From: Streptomyces sp. JJ36
Lineage (GTDB): Bacteria > Actinomycetota > Actinomycetes > Streptomycetales > Streptomycetaceae
NCBI RefSeq assembly: GCF_021696945.1
Contig: NZ_JACYHE010000038.1
Coordinates: 1 to 55,459 of the forward strand
DNA length: 55,459 nucleotides
Direction: 5' to 3'
Below, one piece after another: positions 16,635 through 24,539 of this stretch. The position numbers were made by a program, and so were the translations under genes. The number at the start of each line of letters is the position of its first letter. Position 1 is the first letter of the stretch. The notes beneath the pieces are model-generated. The model saw only the letters and a list, made by a program, of their open reading frames with translations. It had not been told where the DNA came from and did no database searches.

Positions 16635-17032
16635 GCGGTGCTCCCGTGGCGCCTTCCGGCTTGGGCAGTACGTCAGCATCCGGGTTGTGCACGCCTCGCG
16701 CGGACCCGCTGCGCCGCGGAGTGCCCGCCCGGGGCGTCCAGGGCGAGGCCTCCGGCCCTGGTCTCCGGTTCGGCGGCGGGCAGAGCCGGCACCCGCGAGG
16801 GTGGCGCAGGGGGTTGTGCGGGGCGGACGGTGGTGCGCCGGTGTGCCGGCCCGGGGTGTTGTGAGCGGGACGGGATCTCTTGCGCATCGCTGGCAGGTGT
16901 TCCGTCGGCGGGTGGCCGCGGGAGGAGCGGAAATATCCCCTACGGATCGGCGCTCCGTCTTCCGCGGATGGCCGCGGCCCCCGGATGCGCCGTTCTTCGG
17001 ACACTGCCGGACCACGGACGGGAGAACAAGGA
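16635..17032. other. Intergenic region, end of the peptide operon
   Basis: About 400 bases. I see no credible gene on either strand; frames that cross it are shadows. A less GC-rich patch (GGAAATATCCCCTACGG at about 16929-16945) lies upstream of the next gene and may hold its promoter, but no consensus can be assigned. Confidence 0.4.
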
Positions 17033-17605
17033 ATGAGAACTGCTGCCCGAACCGCCGCCCTCGCCGCTGCGCTGCTGGTCGGCCTTTCGGCGACGCAGGC
17101 CCACGCGGCTCACGGGGCGAACCTGGTCGACAACGGGACCTTCACCGAGCCGGGCGTCCTCAACGGAGGCGAGAACTACAAGGCGTTCAACTGGGATTCG
17201 GACGACAAGATCCCCGGGTGGGCGATCATCCGCGGTGAGGTGCACATCTTCTCGCGGACACTGTCCGGCCTGGAGCACTTCCAGGCGGCGAATCTCAGCG
17301 GCGGCGCGCCCGCCACTCTCACCCAGGCCGTCGACACCGTCCCGGGCCTGGAGTACAAGCTCAGCTGGCAGGACCACACGGAGACCCACTCCTCCTGCAA
17401 GGACATCGACGGCGAGCGCCAGCGGTACAGCGTCACGGTCTCCGGGACGCGCAGTGAGGAGTCCTTCACACCGAAGACGCACTGGCGGGGACGGGACGTG
17501 TTCTTCACCGCCGGGCAGGACGACACCGTGCTGACGTTCCACTCGAATTCCCAGGTGGCGAACTGCGGTGCCCTGATCAGCCGCGTCTCCGTTCGCCAGG
17601 CCTGA
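17033..17605 (+). CDS. Secreted DUF642-like/choice-of-anchor protein
   Basis: A 190-residue exported protein. A clear Sec signal (MRTAARTAALAAALLVGLSA, cleavage after AHA near residue 26) is followed by a galactose-binding-like beta sandwich. NLVDNGTFTEPG opens the domain, IPGWAIIRGEVHIF is the middle signature, and DDTVLTFHSNSQ comes near the end. The pattern resembles DUF642 or choice-of-anchor C proteins, which bind carbohydrate at the cell surface. Two Cys (SSCKD and ANCGA) could form a disulfide. ATG 17033 is preceded by GGGAGAACAAGGA. It stands alone, and its target is unknown. Confidence 0.75.
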   Translation: MRTAARTAALAAALLVGLSATQAHAAHGANLVDNGTFTEPGVLNGGENYKAFNWDSDDKIPGWAIIRGEVHIFSRTLSGLEHFQAANLSGGAPATLTQAVDTVPGLEYKLSWQDHTETHSSCKDIDGERQRYSVTVSGTRSEESFTPKTHWRGRDVFFTAGQDDTVLTFHSNSQVANCGALISRVSVRQA

Positions 17606-17828
17606 CCGCGGGGGCCGGCTCACGCACGTGTGCCGGGTACGCACGACCTCAGGCAGGCGCTATCCGCGGCCACACGGACACACACGGTGGTCAACGGGGG
17701 CACGGAGTACGGGCGCGCCACCGGAACATGCGGTGGCGGCCAGGCGCGTCCGGCCGCCGCGGAACACGCCCACGGGCGTGAGCGAGCTGCCCGCGCCACC
17801 GACGACCCGAGAGAACAGGGAGAACGAC

Positions 17829-18152
17829 ATGAACCTGCGCAAGATCCTGAGCCTGGGAGCAGCATGCGCCGCACTCACGCTGGCGGCCACCGCCTCGCCG
17901 GCCTCGGCCGCGTCGTACTACATCGAGATCAACGGCAAGCGCATCCACGCCCCCGGCGGCTGCTACAACATCGCCGACTACGTCGAGCCCGACGCCTCCA
18001 CCGTGAACCTCATCAACAAGTCCGGCCAGGCGCTGAAGTACCACGACTACGCCGACTGCAAGCATCCTTCCAGCCGGACGCTCCGCAGCGACGGTGAGGA
18101 CACCCCTGTCGCCCCCCAAGCCAGCTTCTACGTCCCCATGTACCTGGGCTGA
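17829..18152 (+). CDS. Small secreted protein of unknown function
   Basis: A 107-residue protein with a Sec signal (MNLRKILSLGAACAALTLAA, cleavage after ASA near residue 32) and a mature part of about 75 residues. The mature part has two Cys (GGCYNIADY and YADCKHPS) that may form a disulfide, and an aromatic-rich C-terminus (ASFYVPMYLG). The strong GGGAGAAC site before ATG 17829 supports the start. No enzymatic motif is visible. It is one of two consecutive secreted-protein genes, but the 223-base gap suggests a separate promoter. Confidence 0.7.
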   Translation: MNLRKILSLGAACAALTLAATASPASAASYYIEINGKRIHAPGGCYNIADYVEPDASTVNLINKSGQALKYHDYADCKHPSSRTLRSDGEDTPVAPQASFYVPMYLG

Positions 18153-18347
18153 CCACCCGGCCGTCCGCACGCCGCACCGGCACCGCGGACCGCTCCGCGG
18201 CCCCGCCCCGGGGCGAGGAGGGGGCCCGCGGTGGCCGGGGCAGAGCCCACGGGGCCACAACGGGGGCGGCCGGCAAGGGCGCTGGGGGACCACTCGGGGG
18301 AACGGTACGGCTCGTCCGCGGCACCGGCCCGCCGGCGCCCGCAGGCT

Positions 18348-18378
18348 GCCGGCCCCCGTCAGCCCGGCGGGGGCCGGC
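18348..18378 (+). terminator. Terminator-like hairpin after the small secreted protein
   Basis: A perfect 11-bp GC stem (18348-18358 with 18368-18378) and a 9-base loop lie in the gap between convergent genes. It is the likely terminator for the gene ending at 18152. The rest of 18153-18672 shows no gene. Confidence 0.55.
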
Positions 18379-18404
18379 TCCGGCCCCCGCACGGCCCCCC
18401 CCGT

Positions 18405-18434
18405 TGACCCGTCACCCGGCCGGGTGACGGGTCA
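18405..18434. repeat. Perfect 30-bp palindrome
   Basis: Two 15-base arms meet with no loop: TGACCCGTCACCCGG at 18405-18419 and its exact complement CCGGGTGACGGGTCA at 18420-18434. A loop-free palindrome is a poor RNA terminator but a good two-fold protein site. It lies about 240 bases beyond the end of the tpg-like gene. Tap-type proteins bind telomeric palindromes, so a link is conceivable, though it may simply be the bidirectional terminator of the convergent pair. Confidence 0.6.
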
Positions 18435-18672
18435 CACTCGGCAACGGCGTCGGGAGCTGCCCACACGCGGGGCACCGCCGACCAGCGCCCGCTGATCCGG
18501 CCCTCATCGTCCCCCGCCCCCGGCATGCTCCGGGACGCAGCCCGCCACTCCCGTGCCTGGTTCGGCGCCGGGCACGCCGCGGGAGTCGCGCGGTCCCTGA
18601 CACGCAGCTCGCGCCGTCACCGAAGGTCACGCGCCGACCGGGGCGCTGAAGCGGGCGTTCATGGGCGGCCGG

Positions 18673-19248
18673 TCAGGCGTTCCAGCCGAGGGAGGAGACG
18701 TAGGAGTAGGCGTCGTACTCGCTGCCGAGGTCCCGGATGACCTCGTCCCAGATCGCGTCGAGGGTGTCCTCGTCCTCGGCGAGCCAGGCGTCGACCGCGG
18801 TGTCCCAGTGGCGGGGGCGCACGGTCAGCCTGCGGACCCGGACGTCGCGGCGGTGGCGCGGGGCGACCCGGGACTGGTCGACGGGGTCGATCTCGATCCG
18901 GGTGCCGCCCCGTGCCGTCAGCCGGCGCCTCAGGTCGGCGGCGACGTTGTGGCGGCGCAGGTCCCAGTACGCGGCGTCCAGCCGGGCCCGGTTCGCCCGG
19001 TTCGGCAGGCGCTCCTCCGCCAGCCATGCGAACAGGGTCCGCGGCGTCACGCTGATCCCCGCGCGCTCCATCGCCGCGTAGCCCGCGGCGGAACCGGTCA
19101 GGTAGCGCAGGCGCGCGGCGACCCCCCGCTCGGTGTCCGGCGGGGAGGCGATCCCGGTGACCATGTTCTCGATCCCGGCACCCAGCGCGTGCGCCCCGGG
19201 CACACCGCGGGCGTTGTAGTGACCGAAGTCCCGCCAGCGGCCGGCCAT
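18673..19248 (-). CDS. Terminal-protein-like (Tpg-like) DNA-binding protein
   Basis: A 191-residue basic protein with a helix-turn-helix-like region (ARLRYLTGSAAGYAAMER, then ISVTPRTLFAWLAEERLP) followed by an Arg-rich middle (RRHNVAADLRRRLTARGG). The order HTH, Arg-rich segment, acidic C-terminal half and total length of about 185-190 resemble Streptomyces Tpg, the protein covalently bound to chromosome ends, but sequence identity by eye is low. It starts at ATG 19248, sharing one base with the stop of the Tap-like gene (TGATG). This matches the tap-tpg gene order. It may act at ends of a linear element or be a chromosomal paralogue with another role. The C-terminus ends in YDAYSYVSSLGWNA, whose Tyr/Ser residues could serve priming. 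Confidence 0.55.
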   Translation of the reverse strand: MAGRWRDFGHYNARGVPGAHALGAGIENMVTGIASPPDTERGVAARLRYLTGSAAGYAAMERAGISVTPRTLFAWLAEERLPNRANRARLDAAYWDLRRHNVAADLRRRLTARGGTRIEIDPVDQSRVAPRHRRDVRVRRLTVRPRHWDTAVDAWLAEDEDTLDAIWDEVIRDLGSEYDAYSYVSSLGWNA

Positions 19249-20711
19249 CAGGCGTTCCGCGTGACGGTGTAGGTGACCGGCCGGCCGTCACGGTCCGTCT
19301 TGACCTTCATCTGGGCCAGGTCGCGGCCCTCGGACCACACCTGCCGCCAGTCCCCGGCGACGTGCAGTTCGTCGGTGCCGAGGGCGGAGACGACGGTGAG
19401 ACCGGCCTGATGGGCCTTGTGGGCGCGGGACCAGAGATTCGCGAAGGCCTGGGAGCGGATGAGGTGCATCCAGTCCGGGCGCATCATCTCGCGGTTGTGG
19501 GACGACTCCCCCAGGGTGGAGACGAACTTGGCGTACATGGCCTTCACATAGGCGGCGGTGACGTCGTCGCCGGCGGCCAGCGCGTCGGCGCGGGCGGCGG
19601 CGAGGAGCCGGCGGAGGCCGTCCAGGAAGGTCTCCGTCGCCGCGCTGGTCCAGGACTCGTGGATGACGGGCGGATCGATGAGGCGGTGCTTCGGTCCGGA
19701 CAGGCGCAGCAGCAGGCGCAGGGTGGCGTCGGTGACCCACAGCGGGCCGCCCTCCTCCCGGTCGCCCAGCGGGCTGGGCAGCTCCGAATGGGGCCAGGCC
19801 GGCGGGGTGATGAGGTGGACGCCGGAACGCTTCCGGTCGTGCACGCCCTCGCTGGAGTGGGTGAGCTTCCCGATCGGCAGCCAGGCCTTCATCGCCGAGA
19901 GGTAGGCGGCGTTGACGTCCAGGGCGGTCACCTGCAGGTCGCCGTCGGGGTGGCGGCGGTAGGCCGGGTGGCGCCAGGAGGGGCGGCCCTCCCAGATCAG
20001 GTCCGGGTCCGTCCTGCTGGGCTTGCGCAGGATGCCGGGCAGCGCGGGGTAGGCGGTGTACTCGTAGCGGGCGCCGGCGCGGGTGCGGGCGAAGAAGGTC
20101 ATCACGTCCGGGATCGCGCGTTTCACCAGCGCGGTGGTCGCCGCGTCCGCGTCTCCCCCGGCGCGCTGCAGCTCCTGCTCGACGGCGGCGTGGAGCGTCT
20201 CCCGCAGCTCGGAACGCACCTGGTCCGCGGAGGTGGTGCGGCGCCGCGCCCGGTGCCGGGCGTGCCCGGCACGCGCCGCGCGGGCGGCCGGGCTCTCGGT
20301 GTGCGGCGCCTGCCCGGGCGGCGGGACGGCGGCCCCCGTGCCGGTGGCGTGACCCGGCGGTTCAGGCGCGGCTCCGGTCCGGGGGCCCGCGTCGGCCGGT
20401 ACGGCCTCGGGGGCAGGCGGCCCGGTGGCCGGGGTGGGCGCGGATCCGGCGGCTCCGCCCGGGGGGTGGATCTGCGCGAGCCCCTCCAGCAGCCGCAGGT
20501 ACCGCCCGCGGGCCTGGGGGGAGGGCATCGCGCCGCTCTCCCAGTTCGCCACCGTCTGCCGGCCCACCCCGACGGCCCGGGCCACCTGCTCCAGGGACAG
20601 GCCGGCCGCCTTCCGCAGCCGGGCCCGTTCCTGAGGGTCGTCGAAGGCCGCCGCCAGTTTCGCCTCCGCCAGCAGCGCGGCCACTCCGTCCCCGTCACGC
20701 CCGCTGTCCAT
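19248..20711 (-). CDS. Tap-like protein: XRE HTH fused to a polymerase-like domain
   Basis: 487 residues. An XRE-type helix-turn-helix spans residues 30-62 (LSLEQVARAVGVGRQTVANW), then a Pro/Ala-rich linker runs from 82 to 160. A C-terminal domain follows with motifs like those of protein-primed family B DNA polymerases: motif A-like D265 in TALDVNAAYLSA, motif B-like YVKAMYAKF at 388-396 and motif C-like GTDELHV at 445-451 with D447. The first Asp of motif C (DTD) is Gly here. Tap proteins of linear Streptomyces replicons recruit Tpg and have been reported to have polymerase/primase activity. This one is much shorter than typical Tap (over 700 residues). Downstream coupling to a Tpg-like gene supports the assignment. 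It might instead be an autoregulated mobile-element protein. Confidence 0.6.
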   Translation of the reverse strand: MDSGRDGDGVAALLAEAKLAAAFDDPQERARLRKAAGLSLEQVARAVGVGRQTVANWESGAMPSPQARGRYLRLLEGLAQIHPPGGAAGSAPTPATGPPAPEAVPADAGPRTGAAPEPPGHATGTGAAVPPPGQAPHTESPAARAARAGHARHRARRRTTSADQVRSELRETLHAAVEQELQRAGGDADAATTALVKRAIPDVMTFFARTRAGARYEYTAYPALPGILRKPSRTDPDLIWEGRPSWRHPAYRRHPDGDLQVTALDVNAAYLSAMKAWLPIGKLTHSSEGVHDRKRSGVHLITPPAWPHSELPSPLGDREEGGPLWVTDATLRLLLRLSGPKHRLIDPPVIHESWTSAATETFLDGLRRLLAAARADALAAGDDVTAAYVKAMYAKFVSTLGESSHNREMMRPDWMHLIRSQAFANLWSRAHKAHQAGLTVVSALGTDELHVAGDWRQVWSEGRDLAQMKVKTDRDGRPVTYTVTRNA

Positions 20712-20752
20712 GTCCGCACTCTACAACGCGAGGTGGACGGTGGCTGGACAGC
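20703..20752 (-). promoter_or_regulatory. Promoter and operator-like inverted repeat of the tap-like gene
   Basis: GCTGTCCA (20703-20710) and TGGACAGC (20745-20752) form a perfect 8-bp inverted repeat that brackets the start codon and a minus-strand TAGAGT box ending about 9 bases before the ATG. The box would place the transcript start at or near the start codon, so the message is probably leaderless. The repeat is well placed for autoregulation by the XRE domain of the encoded protein. Confidence 0.4.
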
Positions 20753-20943
20753 GACTGGCGGCGGAGTGGAAGCGGGTCGGGCCGCGGCCACGGCGGGGAG
20801 AGCGGGAAACGCGTCCGCAGGGCCGGGGACGCTCACTCCCGGGTGCGCGCCCCGTGGAAGGCGGATGCGGTGTCGTCCCGCGCCGGAACGGACCGGCGCG
20901 ACGGCCATACCACCACACAAGACCCTCTGCCGGCTTCCTTACT

Positions 20944-20966
20944 GACCGGTCACCGGTGAACCGGTC
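20944..20966. repeat. Triple ACCGGT palindromic element
   Basis: Three ACCGGT hexamers occur in 23 bases (20945-20950, 20952-20957, 20960-20965), and the outer GACCGGT/ACCGGTC arms form a 7-bp inverted repeat. It lies in the 425-base region between the divergent tap-like gene and the His-rich membrane protein and could be an operator for the latter. The rest of that region shows no gene. Confidence 0.35.
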
Positions 20967-21136
20967 GGCACGGCCGACGGACGGCCCGCGGGTGGTTCCG
21001 GCGGCCGTTCTGCTCACGGAAGCACCAACTGCGGGTGGCGGGGCGGGAACTGTGGCACCGTGTGGGACGCCATCTCACCGGCGGGCGGCCCTGCGCGCGG
21101 CGGACGCGCCACCGCCCCGACCACCGGAGGCAGCCT

Positions 21137-21715
21137 GTGTACCGTGACCGGGAGCGGACGGCGCGAGCCGGTGCGCGGCGGGCCGTCCGGGGCCTCGCGG
21201 GCGTGCTGCTCTGTCTGTTCCTGGGCGGGGTCAGCCATGCGGCGGCGGGCGGGCGGCTGCCCGGCCCCGCGTGGCTTGCGGGCGCGTTCCTCGTGCTGGC
21301 CCCGGCCGGCGTGGCACTGGCGCGCAGGCGGCGCCACCCGGTCGTCCTCGCGGGCGCGCTGGGCGGTGCGCAGTGCGTCGTGCACCTGGTGCTGCACCAC
21401 GGCGCGGCCGGGGGCGGTACCGGCGGCGGTCGCCACGGCGTCCACGCCGCCGGGCACATGGTGTCCGCGGGGATGGCGCTGGGGCACACCCTCGCCGCCC
21501 TCGGGGCCCTCGCGTGTCTGGTCTACGGCGAGCTGCTGCTGCGGCAGCTGGCGGACCTGGTGGTGCCCTCCGTCTTCTTCCGCCGGCCACCGCTGCCGCT
21601 GCCCGTACTCCGGCTGGTGCCCCGCGGCCCGGTCGTCCGGACGGCCAGGTTCGGGGTGGTGCTCGCCCGCGCGCTGTGGCGGCGGGGTCCGCCGCCGGAG
21701 GCCGTACCGGCCTGA
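21137..21715 (+). CDS. His-rich polytopic membrane protein
   Basis: A 192-residue protein with about four membrane helices. Between helices 2 and 3 lies a histidine cluster (VVHLVLHHG and GRHGVHAAGH) that could bind copper or another metal at the outer face. GTG 21137 has GGAGG 6 bases upstream. It is followed 196 bases later by the PepSY membrane protein in the same direction, a pairing that fits metal handling or periplasmic redox. No family can be named with certainty. Confidence 0.6.
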   Translation: MYRDRERTARAGARRAVRGLAGVLLCLFLGGVSHAAAGGRLPGPAWLAGAFLVLAPAGVALARRRRHPVVLAGALGGAQCVVHLVLHHGAAGGGTGGGRHGVHAAGHMVSAGMALGHTLAALGALACLVYGELLLRQLADLVVPSVFFRRPPLPLPVLRLVPRGPVVRTARFGVVLARALWRRGPPPEAVPA

Positions 21716-21911
21716 CGGCGGCCCCGTTCCGCCCGGCCCCCGGACGCGGCGGGAAGCCGCGCCGGAAGGGGTGCGGCGTGCCACCACACGCACGAGCCGT
21801 GAGGTCAGGCCGGACGTGCGGCTCCGGCCGCACGACTGCGCCATCCGCCCCCGGGCGGTTCCCCCCACCGACCTCGCGCTCGGGTTCTGCGAGCGCCTCC
21901 CTGGAGTTCTC

Positions 21912-23492
21912 ATGTCCTCCTTGCCGCACCACTCGTCCCGGGCCGGCCGTGAACCGGCCACGCTCCCGGCCGCGGCCGACGCCTCGTCCGTGGCGGCCGG
22001 CACCTCCTCCGTGGCGGCCGCCGCACCGCCGCCGCCCGCCCCCGCCGGCGGCCGGGCCCCGCAACGCCGCTCCTGGCAGGGGGTGCGGGCGCTGCTCATA
22101 CGTCTGCACTTCTCCGCGGGCGTGTTCGTCGCGCCCTTCCTCGTCGTCACCGCGCTGACCGGCCTCCTCTACGCCTTCGCCCCGCAGCTCGACCTGCTGG
22201 TCCACGGGGACCAGCTCCGGGTCGAACGGGTCGGGAGCACACCGCAGCCCCTGTCCGAGCAGGTCGCGGCGGCCCGCGCCGCGCACCCGGAGGGCACCCT
22301 GGCCTCGGTCGTCACTCCGGCCGCCCCGGAGGAGACCACGCGCGTGGTCCTGTCGGTCCCCGGACTGGGGGAGAAACAGCGGACGGTGTTCGTCGATCCG
22401 TACACCGGCGAGGTGACGGGGGCGCTGACCACCTCGTCCGGCTCCACACCCGTGACCACCTGGCTCAGCGACCTGCACGGCAACCTCCACCTGGGCGAGG
22501 CGGGCGGTCTGTACTCCGAGATGGCCGCAAGCTGGCTGTGGGTGCTGGCCGGCGTGGGCCTGGTGCTGTGGGCCGCCCGTGGCCGGCGGAAGGGGGCGAA
22601 GGGTGCGAAGGGCTTCCGCCGTCTGCTGCTGGGAGACCGGAACGCGCGGGGAGTACGCCGTACCCGCAGCCGGCACGCCGTCACGGGTGTGTGGCTGGCC
22701 GTGGGGTTGCTCTTCCTCAGCGCGACCGGTCTGACCTGGTCCGCACACGCCGGGGCCCGCTTCGACGCGCTGATGGAGCGGGTGAGCGCGCCGGCACCCG
22801 CGCTGGACACCTCTCTGCGGTCTGCCGCGGGCGGCCCCGGCGACGCGCACCGTGCCGGTGACACGCCCGGGCACGGGGGACACGACGCGTCCGGTTCCGC
22901 CCGGCAGGACACGGGTTCCGTGGCCGGCATCGACCCGGTGCTGGACGCGGCACGGGAGGCGGGCCTGGCCGGTCCGGTGGAGCTCACCCCGCCGGCCGGC
23001 GCGCACCACGCCTGGTCCGTGGCGCAGGACGACACGGTGTGGCCGGTCCGTCTCGACGAGGTGGCCGTCGACCCGGCCACCGGCGAGGTCACCGACCGCG
23101 CCCGGTTCGCCGACCAGCCCGTGCCGGCCCGGCTGAGCACACTGGGCATCCAGGCCCACATGGGCCGGTTGTTCGGCCTCGCCAACCAGGTGCTGCTGGC
23201 CGCGATCGCCGTCGGGCTGCTCCTCGTCATCGCCTGGGGGTACCGCATGTGGTGGCAGCGGCGGCCCACCCGGGCCGACCGCGGCGCGGCGCCGGGGCCG
23301 GCGCCCCGGCGGGGCGCGTGGCGTCGCCTGCCGCTGCCGGTCCTGGCGCTGGGTGTGCCGGCCGTGGCCTTCGTGGGGTGGGCGCTGCCGGTCCTGGGGG
23401 TGAGTCTGCTGCTCTTCCTGGCCGTGGACGTGGCGGCCGGGCTGCACCGGCGGCGCCGCCGGGCGCGTGACCGCATGGCGGCGGACGGCTGA
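21912..23492 (+). CDS. PepSY-associated membrane protein (PepSY_TM)
   Basis: A 526-residue membrane protein. After a Ala/Pro-rich cytosolic start (to about residue 55) comes the first helix (LIRLHFSAGVFVAPFLVVTA). A large exported PepSY-like domain (VFVDPYTGEVTG; SDLHGNLHLGE) is followed by two helices, a second extracytoplasmic PepSY-like domain (VAVDPATGEVTDRARF; LGIQAHMGRLFG) and C-terminal helices. The paired His in helices (RLHFSAG, HGNLH, HMG) resemble haem-binding membrane reductases of iron uptake systems (PiuB/FecR-like PepSY_TM family). A His/Gly-rich insert (GDTPGHGGHDASG) may bind metal. Substrate unknown. ATG 21912 has GGAG upstream. Confidence 0.75.
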   Translation: MSSLPHHSSRAGREPATLPAAADASSVAAGTSSVAAAAPPPPAPAGGRAPQRRSWQGVRALLIRLHFSAGVFVAPFLVVTALTGLLYAFAPQLDLLVHGDQLRVERVGSTPQPLSEQVAAARAAHPEGTLASVVTPAAPEETTRVVLSVPGLGEKQRTVFVDPYTGEVTGALTTSSGSTPVTTWLSDLHGNLHLGEAGGLYSEMAASWLWVLAGVGLVLWAARGRRKGAKGAKGFRRLLLGDRNARGVRRTRSRHAVTGVWLAVGLLFLSATGLTWSAHAGARFDALMERVSAPAPALDTSLRSAAGGPGDAHRAGDTPGHGGHDASGSARQDTGSVAGIDPVLDAAREAGLAGPVELTPPAGAHHAWSVAQDDTVWPVRLDEVAVDPATGEVTDRARFADQPVPARLSTLGIQAHMGRLFGLANQVLLAAIAVGLLLVIAWGYRMWWQRRPTRADRGAAPGPAPRRGAWRRLPLPVLALGVPAVAFVGWALPVLGVSLLLFLAVDVAAGLHRRRRRARDRMAADG

Positions 23493-23564
23493 GGCCGGAC
23501 GCGGCACGCCGAGGTCGGGTGCGGGGCCCGTGCCGGGCTCCCGCGCACGGCCTCCGTGGTGTTG

Positions 23565-23580
23565 CCGGGCTGCGGCCCGG
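23565..23580. terminator. Hairpin between convergent genes
   Basis: CCGGGC (23565-23570) pairs with GCCCGG (23575-23580) across a 4-base loop, in the 184-base gap between the PepSY gene and the cyclohydrolase gene. It is a likely bidirectional terminator. Confidence 0.4.
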
Positions 23581-23676
23581 TGACGGCGGTTCCTGCCGGG
23601 TGGCGGCGGGATGCCGCACGCCGCACCGGTGGTGACCCCGGCTGCGGGGCTCGTACCGGGCTTCCCGCCCACGGCC

Positions 23677-24339
23677 TCAGGACGGTTCGGGCTCCGGCTC
23701 CAGGTGCGGGAGATGGTGACCGAGACGCTCCCGCTTGGTGCGCAGATAGGCGAGGTTCTCCTCGTGCGGCGGTATCAGCAGCGGGACCTGCTGGCTGATC
23801 GAGATGCCGTGCCGCAGCAACGCCGCCCGCTTGCGCGGGTTGTTGGAGAGCAGCCGCACGGAGCGCACCCCGAGATCGCGCAGGATCTCCGCCGCCACCC
23901 CGTAGTCGCGGGCGTCGGCCGGGAGCCCGAGGGCGAGGTTCGCCTCGACGGTGTCCAGACCCTCGGCCTGGAGCTGCATCGCCTGGAGCTTGGCCAGCAG
24001 GCCGATGCCGCGGCCCTCGTGGCCGCGGAGGTAGACCAGCACTCCCCGCCCCTCCGTGGCGATCGCGCTCAGCGCCGCGGACAGTTGCTCACCGCACTCG
24101 CAGTGCCGGGAGCCGAAGGCGTCTCCGGTGAGGCACTCCGAATGCATACGGGCGAGTATTCCGTTTCCCGCTATATCGCCGCGAACCAGTCCGATGTGTT
24201 CTTCCCCGCGACTGCGGTCCAGGTATCCGACAGCGAGAAATTCTCCGTACTCGGTGGACAACCGGACGTTTGCCACACGTTCGACGCCCGGTGTGGAAAG
24301 AGCAGCACCGTTGCCACGCGCACCATCACTGTCTGTCAT
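23677..24339 (-). CDS. GTP cyclohydrolase II paralogue, formyl-retaining type
   Basis: A 220-residue RibA-like enzyme. Zinc ligands C69, C80 and C82 and the GTP-binding segments ([42 protein letters not shown]) are present. In normal RibA a Tyr follows the KxxA segment (KIRAYALQ in E. coli). Here the segment is KLQAMQLQ, with M121. In Streptomyces coelicolor the paralogue SCO6655 carries the same Tyr-to-Met change and makes the formylamino-pyrimidine (FAPy) product, because the final deformylation is lost. I infer the same for this enzyme. It is divergent from a creatininase-like gene that could supply the missing deformylase. The ATG at 24339 has GAGGGG immediately before it, so a leaderless message is possible. 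Confidence 0.88.
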   Translation of the reverse strand: MTDSDGARGNGAALSTPGVERVANVRLSTEYGEFLAVGYLDRSRGEEHIGLVRGDIAGNGILARMHSECLTGDAFGSRHCECGEQLSAALSAIATEGRGVLVYLRGHEGRGIGLLAKLQAMQLQAEGLDTVEANLALGLPADARDYGVAAEILRDLGVRSVRLLSNNPRKRAALLRHGISISQQVPLLIPPHEENLAYLRTKRERLGHHLPHLEPEPEPS

Positions 24340-24373
24340 CCCCTCATGTTATGAGGCGGCCCGGCGTGGCGCC

Positions 24374-24401
24374 GGGAAATTGATGAGAAGTGTCAATTCC
24401 C
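24374..24401. promoter_or_regulatory. Inverted repeat between divergent cyclohydrolase and creatininase genes
   Basis: GGGAAATTGA (24374-24383) faces TCAATTCCC (24393-24401), with one extra A in the left arm. It lies in an AT-richer stretch of the 200-base divergent promoter region and is a reasonable operator for both directions. No regulator gene is adjacent. Confidence 0.4.
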
Positions 24402-24539
24402 TGCTCGTTCCCCGGCGCCCGCACCGATTTCCGCGTAACCTGCCCCGGGGAAACGTGCGGAGCCGGCGGCCCGCCGTTCGCGCAGCGCGGCGGCGGTGAC
24501 CGGGCGGTCCGCCCGGACGACGAATGAGGGGCGGAAATC

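Noticed and set aside
16447..17004. Minus-strand frame crossing the end of the peptide operon
   Set aside because: Antisense to the partner gene for part of its length, Arg/Pro-rich and without a start signal.
18673..20711. Reading the tap/tpg-like pair as two ordinary transcriptional regulators
   Set aside because: The large C-terminal domain with polymerase-like motifs and the coupled Tpg-sized partner fit an end-replication pair better, though regulation remains possible.
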